NCBI GenBank assembly: GCA_021234155.1
Contig: JAJEKV010000098.1
Span: 483,084-547,083 of the forward strand
Direction: 5' to 3'
DNA: 64,000 nt
From: Isoetes taiwanensis
Lineage: Eukaryota; Streptophyta; Lycopodiopsida; Isoetales; Isoetaceae
In this document: one piece after another, positions 32,319 through 43,017 of the stretch
How the letters are laid out: every line of letters starts with the position of its first letter
Position numbering within the stretch: the first letter of the stretch is position 1
Made by a program: the position numbers and the translations under genes
Notes under the pieces: generated by a model
What the model saw: the letters and a program-made list of their open reading frames with translations, nothing else
Told to the model about the DNA's origin: nothing
Database searches by the model: none

Positions 32319-32836
32319 GATGATGAGCATTATATTTGGAGTCCCAAGCTGATGGATCAATCACTGCAACTCGTGACACTTCTGGAGAGCAGCTTGGTCG
32401 TCGCACAAAGATCACCCTTTCTTTGAAGGAAGATCAGGCAAGAAGTTACCTTTGCTTCTGCTATTTAAGTTCTGTTCATTTCTAGACTGGTTAGATGCAC
32501 GGATATTAACTTGATTATGGTATGATGTGGTTTCTGGTACTATGTTTCATTGCGTTTCTTTAAAGTGTTTAGATAGTTCTGTAGGAGAATATGCATTTGT
32601 CCAGATTGCAAATTAACTTGGTTTTGGTATGGTGTGCATTACTGGTGCTATGTTTCATTGCATAAGATGAGGACACTGCATTTTGCTTGTTTACGTTCTA
32701 CTTGTGCATTTTCGTGTTTACATTCCATTTGTCTAACTCGATTCTGTTTATTTCTTCTTCTTTTCTTAAAAATAAATAATACTGTGTACAGCTTGAGTAT
32801 TTGGAAGAAAGGAGGCTGAAAGATCTGATCAAGAAA
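32319..32836 (+). pseudogene. HSP90 fragment, two exons with GC-AG intron
   Basis: Exon 32319-32437 reads DDEHYIW, then (after a one-base deletion at 32340-32341) SQADGSITATRDTSGEQLGR, RTKITLSLKEDQ. Exon 32792-32836 continues LEYLEERRLKDLIKK. This is the end of the HSP90 N-terminal ATPase domain (WES..GGSFTV..DTSGE.LGRGTKITL.LKEDQLEYLEERRLKDL), the chaperone's nucleotide-binding domain. The G-R-G-T motif is R-R-T here. The 354-bp intron starts GCAAGA, a GC-type donor, and ends TGTACAG. The deletion and missing flanks make it a captured, non-functional fragment. After LIKK the reading leaves the HSP90 sequence, so the capture boundary or decay begins near 32837. Cytosolic or organellar origin cannot be told. 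Confidence 0.85.
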
Positions 32837-34745
32837 GCTGTTTTGCATGCTAGAGATGGTGGTTGTTTGAGATCAATAAGCTTTGCTGAAATGAAGGGGA
32901 ATGGAAAATCTTGTCATGCAAGTCTCATGCTCCATGGTATTTAAGTTACTTGTCTCATTATGGAGAAACAACATTTGCTGTGGCATTATCGTGAGGCAGA
33001 AGACTTTGATCCTATATGTTGTAAGTTGTACTGCCTTTTAAGAACCAATTTGTACTGCAGTAAGCAGTTTTGATTTGAACTATCAAACAATTTTTGTAGC
33101 AACATATCTGCACTATTTTTCTGCATTCACTCTTTGCTATAGCAATTGAGTTGGATAATGCATTTGTTTAAGGGTCATTTCATCAATCAAGTCAGAATTT
33201 CATATGGCATGCAAACACTATCACCTTGAACTTACTGAATTGTGCATGCAGTGAATTTTGCTATGCCAGACTGCAGTGGAAGAAAAGGTGTTTCCTCCGT
33301 TTGGCATTTGTAACATGGTGGTTGTGATATTCAGATGTGTTTTATGCCAGGGTTGGTCATCGTTCCCAAGGGGAAATGAAAATCCTGCACATTTCAGATC
33401 TGTGCGAATGAGCTGGAATGGAGTGATATCTAGGATTGTTAAAGAAGATGAAAGAATTAATTTTACTGCTATAACTACTGTTTGGACCCGTTTTGTGATC
33501 AGTTGGCATGTAAGTTATCGAGGGTCAATATGTTGTACTTGACATGTGGGATATTTTTTCATTAAGATTAAAAAATCTATACAATTCTTTTGAATTTAGT
33601 TTTTTGTTCTGTTCATGAATGCCAGCATATGTTTTGGCTGAAACTAAACTGGCAGAAAGAGATCTTCTATTTATGGAGCAGAACAAATAACATAAGTAGA
33701 CATACCTCTAGGTCATCACACCATGGTAGTATAACTAAGCAGAAGGTACGACTGTTTTAAGCCTTACAATTTTTTAAGTAGACAGGTAGATTAAACTTAC
33801 TTCTTTGGCTGTCAAAGTGATGATGGAAAGAAAACGAAACATTTAGAAGCTTTGCCTTTGTAGGATCACTATCTATTGAAGTTGTTTTCAAATATGATAG
33901 ATTTGTTTATGCAGGAGTAGTGGCGATCTTGCAATATAATGATGCTCCCCCATTGATGCTCACATGGGGGAAAAGATACGATTTGCACTTGAATTGCTTC
34001 CAGCTAATGTCGGTGGTCAAGAGTAGGTTGAAGCTCAGGATACTCTCACTGCCAATGATTAAACAAGTTATTAGGCTTTGATTCTAATTAACTGCAAAAT
34101 GATGTGCAACACCATCGATACATCTCTATTCATGCACAAGTTTTTTGTGCTTAGATTTAACGATGTATGCTAGAGTTACTATTGCTTTAGCACTGTCTTC
34201 TCAGGATAGAAAGAAAAGTCAATAAGGTTGAGAGAGAGTACATTGAAGTCCTTATATTTGTCTTAACAATCATTGACTGGTCAACTAGCATAGTCATTGG
34301 CCAACTGGCATGAAAACGACCTCAGATGGGCCTCAGATCAGATCGTCACATAGAAGTTGCTAACAAATATAAAGAATGCACTTTTTGCCATTGCTTTGAA
34401 CAAGTTTATCTTTCAAAGTCAAATAACTTATGATCATGTTGCACCATATTAATCCCAAATGTAGGTCACAACTTTACATTGAGGACCTAACATCATTTAA
34501 TAAATGGAGAGAGATTTGGTACAATAAAACCCTATAATAAAGGGAATGTTTGGACATAGTCCTATATGGTAAAAATTAACCTCAAAAGTAGGTTAGATCA
34601 TAAATGTCTCTAACAAAATGTTTGGACACAATTCTATGTGGTCAAAACACATCCCCACATTCAATAAACACAAACCCAACATGAAGCATTATTTTTCTTT
34701 TGCTATTTTTTGTTGGTTTCTTTTTTAAATTACACCTAGCAAGAA
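32837..34745. other. Helitron interior, further exon-like stretches
   Basis: A 95-codon frame at 33258-33542 starts shortly after TGCATGCAG and has WNGVISRIVKEDERINFTAI, but I cannot assign it. The rest is AT-rich without signature. Confidence 0.3.
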
Positions 34746-34770
34746 GCCCAGCAATGGGCACTTTTTCTAG
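34746..34770 (+). other. Helitron 3' terminus with hairpin
   Basis: gccca-gcaa-tgggc at 34746-34759, then actttttCTAG, next base T. Its reverse complement (CTAGaaaaagtgccca) is close to the terminus at 50555 (CTAGaaaaagtgccag). Confidence 0.65.
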
Positions 34771-36011
34771 TATAATATATGCTCGAACACACACAATCAT
34801 ATTATTATAAATACAAAACAAAATAGATCCTAGAATAAGCATGATTCTATTACCTCGAAAATATGTGGTGCAAATTGATGGGAGGGGAAAAGAATAGTTT
34901 CGATTTTTATTGCCTCTTAGATACTCACAAGTGGGCTTGCAAGAATAAACCTTTATTGACGTATTGCATTAGTTCCTACATTAGAAGGTTAGAAACATGT
35001 GTAAATTTAAGGCTATAGCATAATCATGTACGCTCCCATGTCTGTTCAACGCCAACTAGTATATTCGTAAGCTATCATGTACTTATCTAGCCTTTGAAGT
35101 GAAGAGTCTATGTCCATTATTTTATACCTTTAGGATGAAACTATAGCCTCTTCTTTTATTCCCCTCCCTTTTTTTTTTTTCAAACATGACATTCAAGCTG
35201 ACATCAATGTGACACACATGTTCATACATGTAACACGTTGGCATGGAGTTTTTAGAGTATTCTAACATGATGTTGTATCAATGTGAATTCTATAGAACTT
35301 ATTATTAAATTGTCAATTTGGACAAGATCTATCTTGTCTCGTAAAATACAAAGCATCATATATCACATTCACACGGACTACGTGTCATATTCATATGTTG
35401 AAGTGGCGTTGTCTCTTTTAAGATGAGCATATTCATATGTTGTAGTCTCATTGTCTCTTTTAAGATGAACAAAAGTGAAAGACAATTGTCCTTGACTTGA
35501 AGGTGCATGAACCCAACACGATAGGTGCTTAGCTAAGAGTTTATAGGAAATGGTCAAAATGAAGACACATACCCATACCCATTATATAGATATATACATC
35601 TATTATAAATTGATCCTAAAGAATGATGTGCCTTGGACCTAAGGGCATAAGTACAATGGCTAGAGTAATGGGGTTTGTTTGTATGCAATTCATCTTTTTC
35701 GCGATTGCAGTAGGTGGAGACACAAATGCAAAACTTACATGTGAGGCAAGGATGAAAGAGGCATTACCGAGCTTCCTAGAAAAAGTTATGGCCTTTTGAA
35801 ATAAGGGACCATGTCCTGCCCAAAACTGCACATAATTTTACCTTTATACCACTAATTTGTTTTCCCAACTACACTACTAGCACCATTTTTGGCCTCAAAC
35901 AAACTAACTACAAGGCTCTAGAGAAGTCTTTCTATGTTAAAGTCCCCAACTACTTAACGTTCTATCAAGTTAGAACATGGCCAGTGCAATGATCTGGTCC
36001 ACCAAAATCAT
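34771..36011. other. unassigned, small duplication
   Basis: A ~50-bp unit (catattcatatgttgaagtg ... cttttaagatgag) is doubled at 35389-35468. If the LTR element at 36025-37540 were intact its interior would be here, but I see no gag or pol reading frame in either strand. Confidence 0.4.
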
Positions 36012-36023
36012 GCTCTGATACCA
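36012..36023 (-). other. LTR primer-binding site (initiator tRNA-Met type)
   Basis: The plus strand reads gctctgatacca, the reverse complement of TGGTATCAGAGC, the standard plant retrotransposon primer-binding site complementary to the 3' end of initiator tRNA-Met. One base separates it from the LTR edge at 36025. Confidence 0.75.
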
Positions 36024-36024
36024 T

Positions 36025-37540
36025 TGTGATGCTCCCCGAACCTATACGATGCTCCCATCGTATAAATACAGGAAATCCCCTCTTCCATGGCAACTACTTC
36101 ACCATAGAAAGGCCCTCCGTCTGACTCGGACCACTTGTGATGGGCAAGTGTCCGGGTGAAGGACACGGAGGTGTCATTCGTCCCACGCCTTCTATGGGAA
36201 TCCTATATAGCTTTAAGCGATACATATTAGCAGACGGCAACAATACAATAAATAATATACCACCACGAAGGGTGGCCCATCATCATCAATACGAATACAA
36301 CATAATACCAACACAATAAAGGAAATGCATCATAAATAAAGGTTCTATCCCGGCTCAGACTCATGGGAATCAACTGACAATCAGGGACTCCAGATAGCAA
36401 CAGACGGAATCATAACAATGGCGTTGGCTGGCATATATAAAACAATGGCTAGGGTAGTCCACTCCATCCGGTCCCTCCCCCCGCAACACTGCTGGATAGA
36501 TAAGGTTGGAACATGCTATGGCGTGATTGTAGCCAGGAGACTGTAATCCCATGGAATCACCCCATAAAACTACTCCGGGTTACATCTCCCAGGTCCGATG
36601 AGGCGGTGGAGAGGCGTCCTCCCCCCAGAGCATGGCCGGATCTCGGGTGTGCTAGAGCAGCGTGCCCCCCTTAGTGACCCCGGCGTTCGTGCCCGGGCTT
36701 ACTCCCCTAAATCTAAAGGTAGGCTCACGCCTGGATTCGAGCCAGGCCCAAAGAAATATTGGCTCGGCGCTGCGACCCGGGAAGTGTCGGGACCCATACC
36801 CGGCCCTCTGTGACCCGGCTATAAGCCTAGCACCTTTGTAGGAGTCCCTGTAGTCGCTGGCTAGCAAGACCCCACCCCCGATTCACCATCATACTCGTTA
36901 TCTGGTGCTAAATCACATCGTAGCATCCCCAGCTAGGTGGGCTCTTGTGCACAGGCCGCATTTAATGGGATTTAAGGGGTTCTAGCTAGGAGCATCACTA
37001 AATCTAGATAGCCTTTAGGTCTCTATCCCCCTTAATCCAATAGAACACAGGAGGAACAGAAAGAGAAAATAGAATCAGATACAATCATCCATCATCGTCA
37101 TCATAAGTAGATCATAGAATAGAATCTAATCATCCATCTACTCAAACAAGGGTTAGCAGAATACAAGCTATGCTAAACTAACCGGTATCATAGCTATCTC
37201 TCTGGTTCTCCATCCTGCTGGCTGGGATCCAAGGTGCGCAGTAGCTCCTCCTCCACCAATTTTCCCCAAATCGATTTGGGGCAAATTGGGGTGAAAGCCC
37301 CAATTTGGATGTCCCAAGCTAGCAGGTCTACCTTGCCCAATCAATTTGGGCCAGGTGGCAGCTCTAGATTAGTTATCCATAATTAATTTAGGTCTTTTTA
37401 ATATTAGGTTAAGCCCTAAATTCGAATTAGGGTTTATGGTTAGGTTTCCACCTTAATAATTAATGATGTGCATTAATTATTCATAGTGACGTGTCATGTA
37501 TTTATACCTAAAAGGGCGTATAAATACGTGGAACGTCACA
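36025..37540 (-). mobile_element. LTR of a retrotransposon (1516 bp, minus strand)
   Basis: Bounded on the plus strand by TGTGATGC and CGTCACA, so the LTR ends form the inverted pair TGTGA/TCACA. With the primer-binding site outside its left edge, this is the 5' LTR of a minus-strand element whose body should lie to the left. No gag-pol is seen there and no second LTR in the window, so the element is truncated or its interior has been replaced. It carries a TATAAATA motif near the right edge (about 37499-37528 in either orientation). Gypsy or Copia cannot be decided. Its right edge touches the 5' end of LINE copy 2. Confidence 0.65.
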
Positions 37541-37566
37541 TTTAGTCTGCAAGGCTTGGAAGCTGG

Positions 37567-38283
37567 GTGGACCCAAATAGTGACTCAATATGGACTGCTG
37601 CTGATGGAACTCGAGGGGGCGCTTGTACTATTTGGATTGGATTAAAATGTCTAGATAGATTCTGTCATAGCTCAGGTAGATGGACAGTAGTGGTCCTTGA
37701 AATTGAAGGGAAACCAACTGGAATTCTAAATGTCTATGCTTCTACAGATCCAGCAGAAAGAGCGGATCAATGGACTCAAATGAACGAGTGGATATCTAGA
37801 AATAAGCATATTCCAAACTTATTACTAGCAGGAGATTTTAATAATACTCCCAGCTGGGATCAGAAGTTGGGCAGAAGAATTAACACGAATAAAAAGGAAA
37901 AAGCTGCTTGGGACCAACTTATGGTACACTTCTACTACATCCCACCTTCCTCTTCCAATGTCTACTCTTGGAGCAATAAAAGAAAAGGGGATAACAGAAC
38001 CTACTGTTTGCTGGGTAGATACTACATCTGTAATAAGTCTCTACCCTCATGGAACAAAATGATATTATCCAGTGACATCAGCTCCTCAATATCTGACCAC
38101 TTCCCACAGATATTAGAGAAACTAGAAAGCTCCTCTAAGGGGGGCTCAAACATCCCCTTCAAGCTGAACACTGAACTTTTGAAGATGAAAGCTTTTTGTA
38201 CAGCTTTTCAGGAGTGCTATAACAGTCTCCCCAAAGTCCACAGCTCAGGTTCCATCAATTCATTTCTTAGTAAGATGAAGTAG
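37567..38283 (+). pseudogene. LINE endonuclease domain
   Basis: An apurinic-like EEP endonuclease normally nicks target DNA. Visible: DGTRGGACTIWIGLKCLDRF, VVLEIEGKPTGILNVYASTD, LLAGDFNNTPSWDQKLG (the GDFN motif) and SSSISDHFPQ (the SDH motif near the active site). The N-terminal Glu-containing motif is absent. The 238-codon frame starts at an internal Met; a stop at 38281-38283 separates it from the following part. Confidence 0.85.
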
Positions 38284-38361
38284 GTTAAGAGTTGGATAAA
38301 ATCTTGGGGCAAAGAATGGTTCAGGAAAAGGAAAGAACAGAAATATGAAGTCTACAAACAG

Positions 38362-40197
38362 ATGAGGGAGATAAGAACATCACTCTTTGCAGATAAAGAT
38401 AATCAGAGTCTTCAAAAACAGGAATTGGAGCTGGAAAATAAAGTCAAACAGATTGAAGAAGAGGAGGCCAAATCTCTGGCCATTAAAAGTAGATGCAAAC
38501 ACATAAATTGTATGGACAAAGGTAGCTCAGCATACTTCTTCAGGGCTTCTAAGAACAGGATATGTAACAATGGCATTACAAATGTTAAAACTCTACAAGG
38601 CACTGTCATTACAAACAGAAGGACATTGAAGAGTACTTCCGCATGGAATATTCAGCAATTTTTTATAGCCATCCAGTGCAAGAGGACATTCTCCATGATT
38701 TCTTCAAGGATATCCCCCCAGCTACTCAACAGATCAAGGAGGATGACCTTCTTGCAGTACCCTCACAAAGAGAAATCTGGGATATTATAAAATCCTTGGC
38801 AATAGGGAAAAGCCCTGGACCAGATGGCTTCCCTCCAGAGTTCTACATTGAATTTTGGGAGATCATGAAAGATGATTTAACTCTCTTTGTCCAAGGTGCA
38901 TGGAAAGCAAATAAATTGGCCCCTGCTATCAATGCTGGGCACATTGCCTTAATTCCTAAAGTGGAAAATCCAGAATCCTTAGGGGACTGGAGGCCTATTT
39001 CATTAACCAATACATCCTACAAGGTTTTAGCCAAAATCCTGGCTAACAGATTATGATAAACCCCTGCCCATCTGCTTTCCTTCCTACTAGAAGCATTTTG
39101 GACAATTACCTTGGGGCCTCAGAAGGACTACACTGGAACAAACTATCAAACCGAGGATGTATGCAGCTAAAACTCGACTTCAAACGTGCCTATGATACAA
39201 TTAGTTGGCAGTTCCTTCAAAAAGCCATGATTCACTTATCTACAGCAAAGTTTGGAGTTTTAATGTTACAGCTGCCTCAGCATTACTTATAAATGGAACC
39301 CCCACTAAACGTTTTCAATGCAAGATGGGGGTAAGGCAAGGCTGCCCTCTGGCACCCTATTTATTCCTTATAGTAGCAGAGATTGTCACAAGGCTAGCCC
39401 TCCATCTGCATGCTCAGAAACTGATCAATTGCCTCAAGCTCCCAAAAGATCAAGGTAGCTTTGTCATCATGCAATATGCAGATGACACTTTTGTCTTTCT
39501 TAAAGATGGTGATAATAGCCTCATATCTTTCCTTGATGCTATGGACAGGTTTGGACAAGTTTCTGGGGTTTGGTTGAACAGAGCTAAATGTGCAATCTTA
39601 TTGGATACTCATGTGAATAATATGCTGGACATTCAGGTACTCAAGAAGGATGCTGCTACAAAAATCTTGGGAATACCTCTAGCACGAAATAGTACTATTC
39701 ATGGCCTGTTGGAGCCCATAGTTACAAGAATCAAAAGGAAGCTTTTGCAATACCCCTCCTCCTTGTCTCTAGCTGGAAGGGTTGAGATTGCCAACTCTGT
39801 GATTGCCAGTACACAAGTTTATTTCTTCTCAGCTATAGTGGCTGATAAGAATCCTTACAATCAAATAGAAATAGCTATCAGGAAGTTTATCTGGCAGGGT
39901 AAGCATAAAGTGGCTTGGGTTGATCTTATCAAACCTAGGAAGTTAGGAGGTCTTGGATGTAAGGATCTGTTCCTCCAAGCTCAAGCTCTTGCTGCTAAAA
40001 TAATTTACAGAGCCATATATGCAACTTCCCCCTCACCAGCATTGAAATTAATAAAATATTGGGTGGAAGAATCCCATCCTGTTACCTTAAAGCATAGCCT
40101 CCCTGATTCTGCCTTCTTTCAACTAGTTCCATGTTCTAACACTTCCGCCACTAAGGAGAATGTTGCAAGCTTGGAATCAGGCATCCCTTTGCTGTAG
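38362..40197 (+). pseudogene. LINE reverse transcriptase domain, frameshifted
   Basis: Segments in order: coiled region QELELENKVKQIEEEEAKSL (38362-); RT fingers KSPGPDGFPPEFYIEFWEIM, LIPKVENPESLGDWRPISLT (38800-39056); AFLPTRSILDNYLGASEGLH, LKLDFKRAYDTISWQFLQKA (39053-39260); VRQGCPLAPYLFLI; active-site YADD in VIMQYADDTFVF (about 39470-39500); NRAKCAIL and thumb SLAGRVEIANSVIASTQVYF to 40197. The catalytic YADD is intact but the frame shifts at 38790/38643, 39056, and 39290/39205. A short deletion precedes 39053 (normal 'LANRLK..L..II...Q.AF' is cut). Confidence 0.9.
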
Positions 40198-40286
40198 ACC
40201 ACCAGTGGTGGATGCTAGATGCAGGGACATAAAAATATTCTAGCACCCTGCCCCGGCCAAGCAGTTGGATGCTTGACTTTTCAACA

Positions 40287-40918
40287 TCCACAGAAGTATA
40301 TGCAATGGTTCATGGCAGGTTACCAATTGTTTTAGGGACTTGAGAAGTGAGGATGACAGTAGATGGATTACCTGAGAGGAACTACAACAGAAAACAAAGG
40401 GATCTGCTTTGGATAAAGTGATTTTCAAAAAGGTTATTGGTCTAGTCAACACTTATGAGGAATTGGCAGCTGTCTCTAACAACTGGAGTCTAAACAATAA
40501 GGAGACTTATTCTGTCAAAAAAATATATACTGCTCTTCTGGAAAACAAACAATCAAGGGCATGTACCCTATGGCCTTGTGATGAAAGTACTTTAGCTTCA
40601 GTATGTGCTAAAGGTTGGCAGAACTATGGAGCACCAAAGATCAATACTTTCAGATGGCTCTTGCTACATCAAAGTCTTCAGACAAACCTTTCCAGGTCCA
40701 AATATGACAATAATATCTCTAGCCTTTGCCCCCTTGGATGTAAAATGACAGAAGACTCAAACCATGTCTTTCTATGTTCAAAAATTGCAGAAATTTGGAC
40801 TTGGACCTCACAACTCAATTTGGGAGCACCTGCAAATCTTATTGAATTTCTAAATAGCAGCTCCAGGGTTGTAAACACTTGCAGAATTTTGACTTGCTGG
40901 ATTATTTGGAAAACATAG
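40287..40918 (+). pseudogene. LINE zinc-binding C-terminal region
   Basis: Same content as 18051-18701: NNWSLNNKETYSVKKIYTAL, WQNYGAPKINTFRWLLLHQS, CPLGCKMTEDSNHVFLCS, RILTCWIIWK. From 40287 to 40910 it differs from copy 1 by about seven substitutions and no indels; five of those seven are G in copy 1 and A in copy 2. Confidence 0.85.
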
Positions 40919-41222
40919 GATTTTACAAGCATTGAAAAGAAATCTCTTAACTCTACATTGATCAAAGCTAAACTCTTAAGTCCGATATATAGGACACGGC
41001 TACCCATAAAACTCTTTAAAGGGGCTACAACATGGAACGGATAGAAATCTCCAGGTTTATATCACTTTTTATTTTGGTTCTAACTGTGATGTTAATGATG
41101 TATTACAATGCATCATCGAGAGGATGCGTGAAGTGGAGCCCCAATCGAGAGACCAGATTATCCGTGTGTTCCCAGGACACTAGGACGGCCTAAAACCATG
41201 CATACCCACGTCAGAAGAGTTC

Positions 41223-41225
41223 ATG
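41223..41225 (+). other. empty site corresponding to the CACTA insertion
   Basis: Copy 2 reads gttcATGccaaaaggcaatt where copy 1 reads gttattcATG, CACTA, ATGccagggcaatt. One ATG and no insert: this is the pre-insertion state. Confidence 0.85.
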
Positions 41226-41724
41226 CCAAAAGGCAATTAAGAAATTGCTGGATAAACGCAGGTTGCCTGAGACACAATAGCTTTTGCTTCAATGCTTCGA
41301 GCCTTGACCTGTTCACCGGGCAACAAAGAAGGGAAGCCCGAAGTTCCTCATGATGATGGACTCTACTTCATATTACACTATACCTGCAGCCTGACAATAT
41401 GCCTAATATATCGGTAACTCGAGTAACTCGAATTTATCCCCCGCAGGATCTCATTGAAGCAAATAGCTTTCAAGATTTTAGCAATTAGCCATTCCAGAAA
41501 TAGCTAAGCCCTTTTGACTACACTAAATTGGCCCGATTACGAATTTTTTCTATCTTTGAATCATATACCCGGCGGCAATGCGCACATGGCTCAATCTAGA
41601 TATCTTAAAGTCATGTTGCCTCCCCCTATCATGGAGGATCTATAGTGGGTCTCCTACAGGTCTAATATATTTTGATGTATCTTTTCTAGTATGAAAATAT
41701 AAAACCCTGCCTTGTAAAAAAAAA

Positions 41725-43017
41725 CTACGTGGACTAGTACGTTTTGTTAACATTGATTCAAATGCTTGAGTATGGATAGTGGAATCATTAAGGAATTTAT
41801 GTTAAGTCATTTTTTACATTGTAAGGCATATCATTATTGGTACGACAACTTACTTTCAAGAGCTCATCCGGGTTAAAATGGTGAGGATGATGCAAATTCT
41901 CCATTTGGCGGAATTTCCAGTGGGTCTAGCCAGGTTCACATTCTCCCCTAATGGGAGGCCCATGAGAAACATAAGTTTGTGAGAATACTATAATACAGGT
42001 CATGATGATCTCTGAGTGGAGCACGGTAATTTAAGCGCCATTAAAGTGTATAGCTGAAATAATAGCTGCGGGGTAGCTGGTGAAACCTCTCCCATCAACA
42101 AGGTGCCAATAGACAAACCCTCAGGCCAGTTACTGCACCGTCCTAAGACAATTTATCAAACTTGCCAAAGGCAACCCCAATTAGCAAGACCTAGTTCTCT
42201 AAAGATATATCAAATTCAAAACAACTACTTATTGATTATAAGAGGTTTCAAAGCGATATTTACAGAAGTTAATTAAAAATAATCAACTCTTTTCATAAAC
42301 AGTGGAGAGGATGGGGAGGCAAAGTGGGGTTGGGTGGAGTTTATTTTGGCTTAGAATGTTGATTGCCAGATGATAAACTATAACACATCATTGGATTTTT
42401 AGCAAAAACACTTGAACTTCCTGGTATGGAGGTTCAAAGATCTTAAAGGCGTATCAATGCAGAACAAACTTCTGCTGATGCATCGTGTAATCGACACAGT
42501 TAAGTTTGGAGAAATTGGGTCATGAAACATGGCAATTTTGAGCATGGTTTTAAAGGTCAGTAGAGATATCTAGCTAACATTACTGATGATGCGATTTTTA
42601 CATCTCTACTATTAATTGAAGGAACTTGCTGCTAGACTTATATGACGAGGTTTATTTCTTGGAGAAAATACATCTTCAACTTTTGGATTTGAGGAAAAAC
42701 AAGTTGAATTAGTAATATAGAGTAATATTTGCTACATTGGAAACTATCTAACTCCGATGCTAGGAAAACATTTAAACCATCTGACAAGTAAGTGCTCTAA
42801 ATGCTTGGTGTGGCAATAAGAATATAATGGAATTGCATAGCATGCAGGCTCGATGATTCTTTGAAGTTGATTCTTTTATATTGAAAAATATAATTGAGGA
42901 AGCTACATGGTTGTGCAGAGATCACACGAAAATAGCAAGTAGGTGTGAAGCGATCATTTGGACCTTTAGGATAACCCATCGATGTACATTTTGTGAAGCC
43001 AGTAAAATAGTATTATA
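41725..43017 (+). pseudogene. second copy of the LINE 3' flank (decayed gene)
   Basis: Matches 27578-29010 throughout (e.g. gcaaattctccatttggc; aagacaatttatcaaa; tagtaaaatagtattata) but with many one- to ten-base insertions and deletions, so the exon frames visible in the first copy are destroyed. Ends near 43017, after which sequences differ. Confidence 0.8.

Larger units (their letters stand above)
29539..34770 (+). mobile_element. Helitron carrying captured exons (5.2 kb)
   Basis: The 5' end, after an A, is TCTATATATAATAATAAAGG, the standard plant Helitron start. The 3' end has the hairpin gccca-gcaa-tgggc (34746-34759), seven bases and CTAG (34767-34770), followed by T. It therefore sits between A and T with no target duplication. 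No Rep/helicase is visible, so it is non-autonomous. Inside are a 559-bp tandem duplication, two HSP90 exons and other exon-like stretches. The pairing of these two ends is an inference: another 3' end (47809) lies further right and could in principle belong to the same 5' end. Confidence 0.6.
37541..41724 (+). mobile_element. LINE (non-LTR retrotransposon) copy 2, 5'-truncated
   Basis: LINEs move by target-primed reverse transcription. In order: endonuclease, reverse transcriptase, zinc-binding C-terminal region, 3' UTR and a short A run (41716-41724). The 5' part, including any ORF1 and the first third of the endonuclease, is missing. The reading frame is broken several times (near 38280, 38790, 39056, 39290, 40197), with deletions. 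The 3' 800 bp, from about 40910, contains many single-base indels relative to copy 1. The same 3' sequence at 17996-18962 plus 27057-27577 shows the true order without those indels. Not functional. Confidence 0.9.

Noticed and set aside
36598-36867. Overlapping 71-codon frames on both strands in the LTR
   Set aside because: They lie inside the LTR (36025-37540) and come from its GC-rich middle; LTRs do not normally encode proteins.
27578-43017. LINE 3' transduction as explanation for the shared 1.4-kb flank
   Set aside because: A transduced flank should end in its own poly(A) and target duplication; no A run stands at 29010 or 43017. A chromosomal duplication explains it better.
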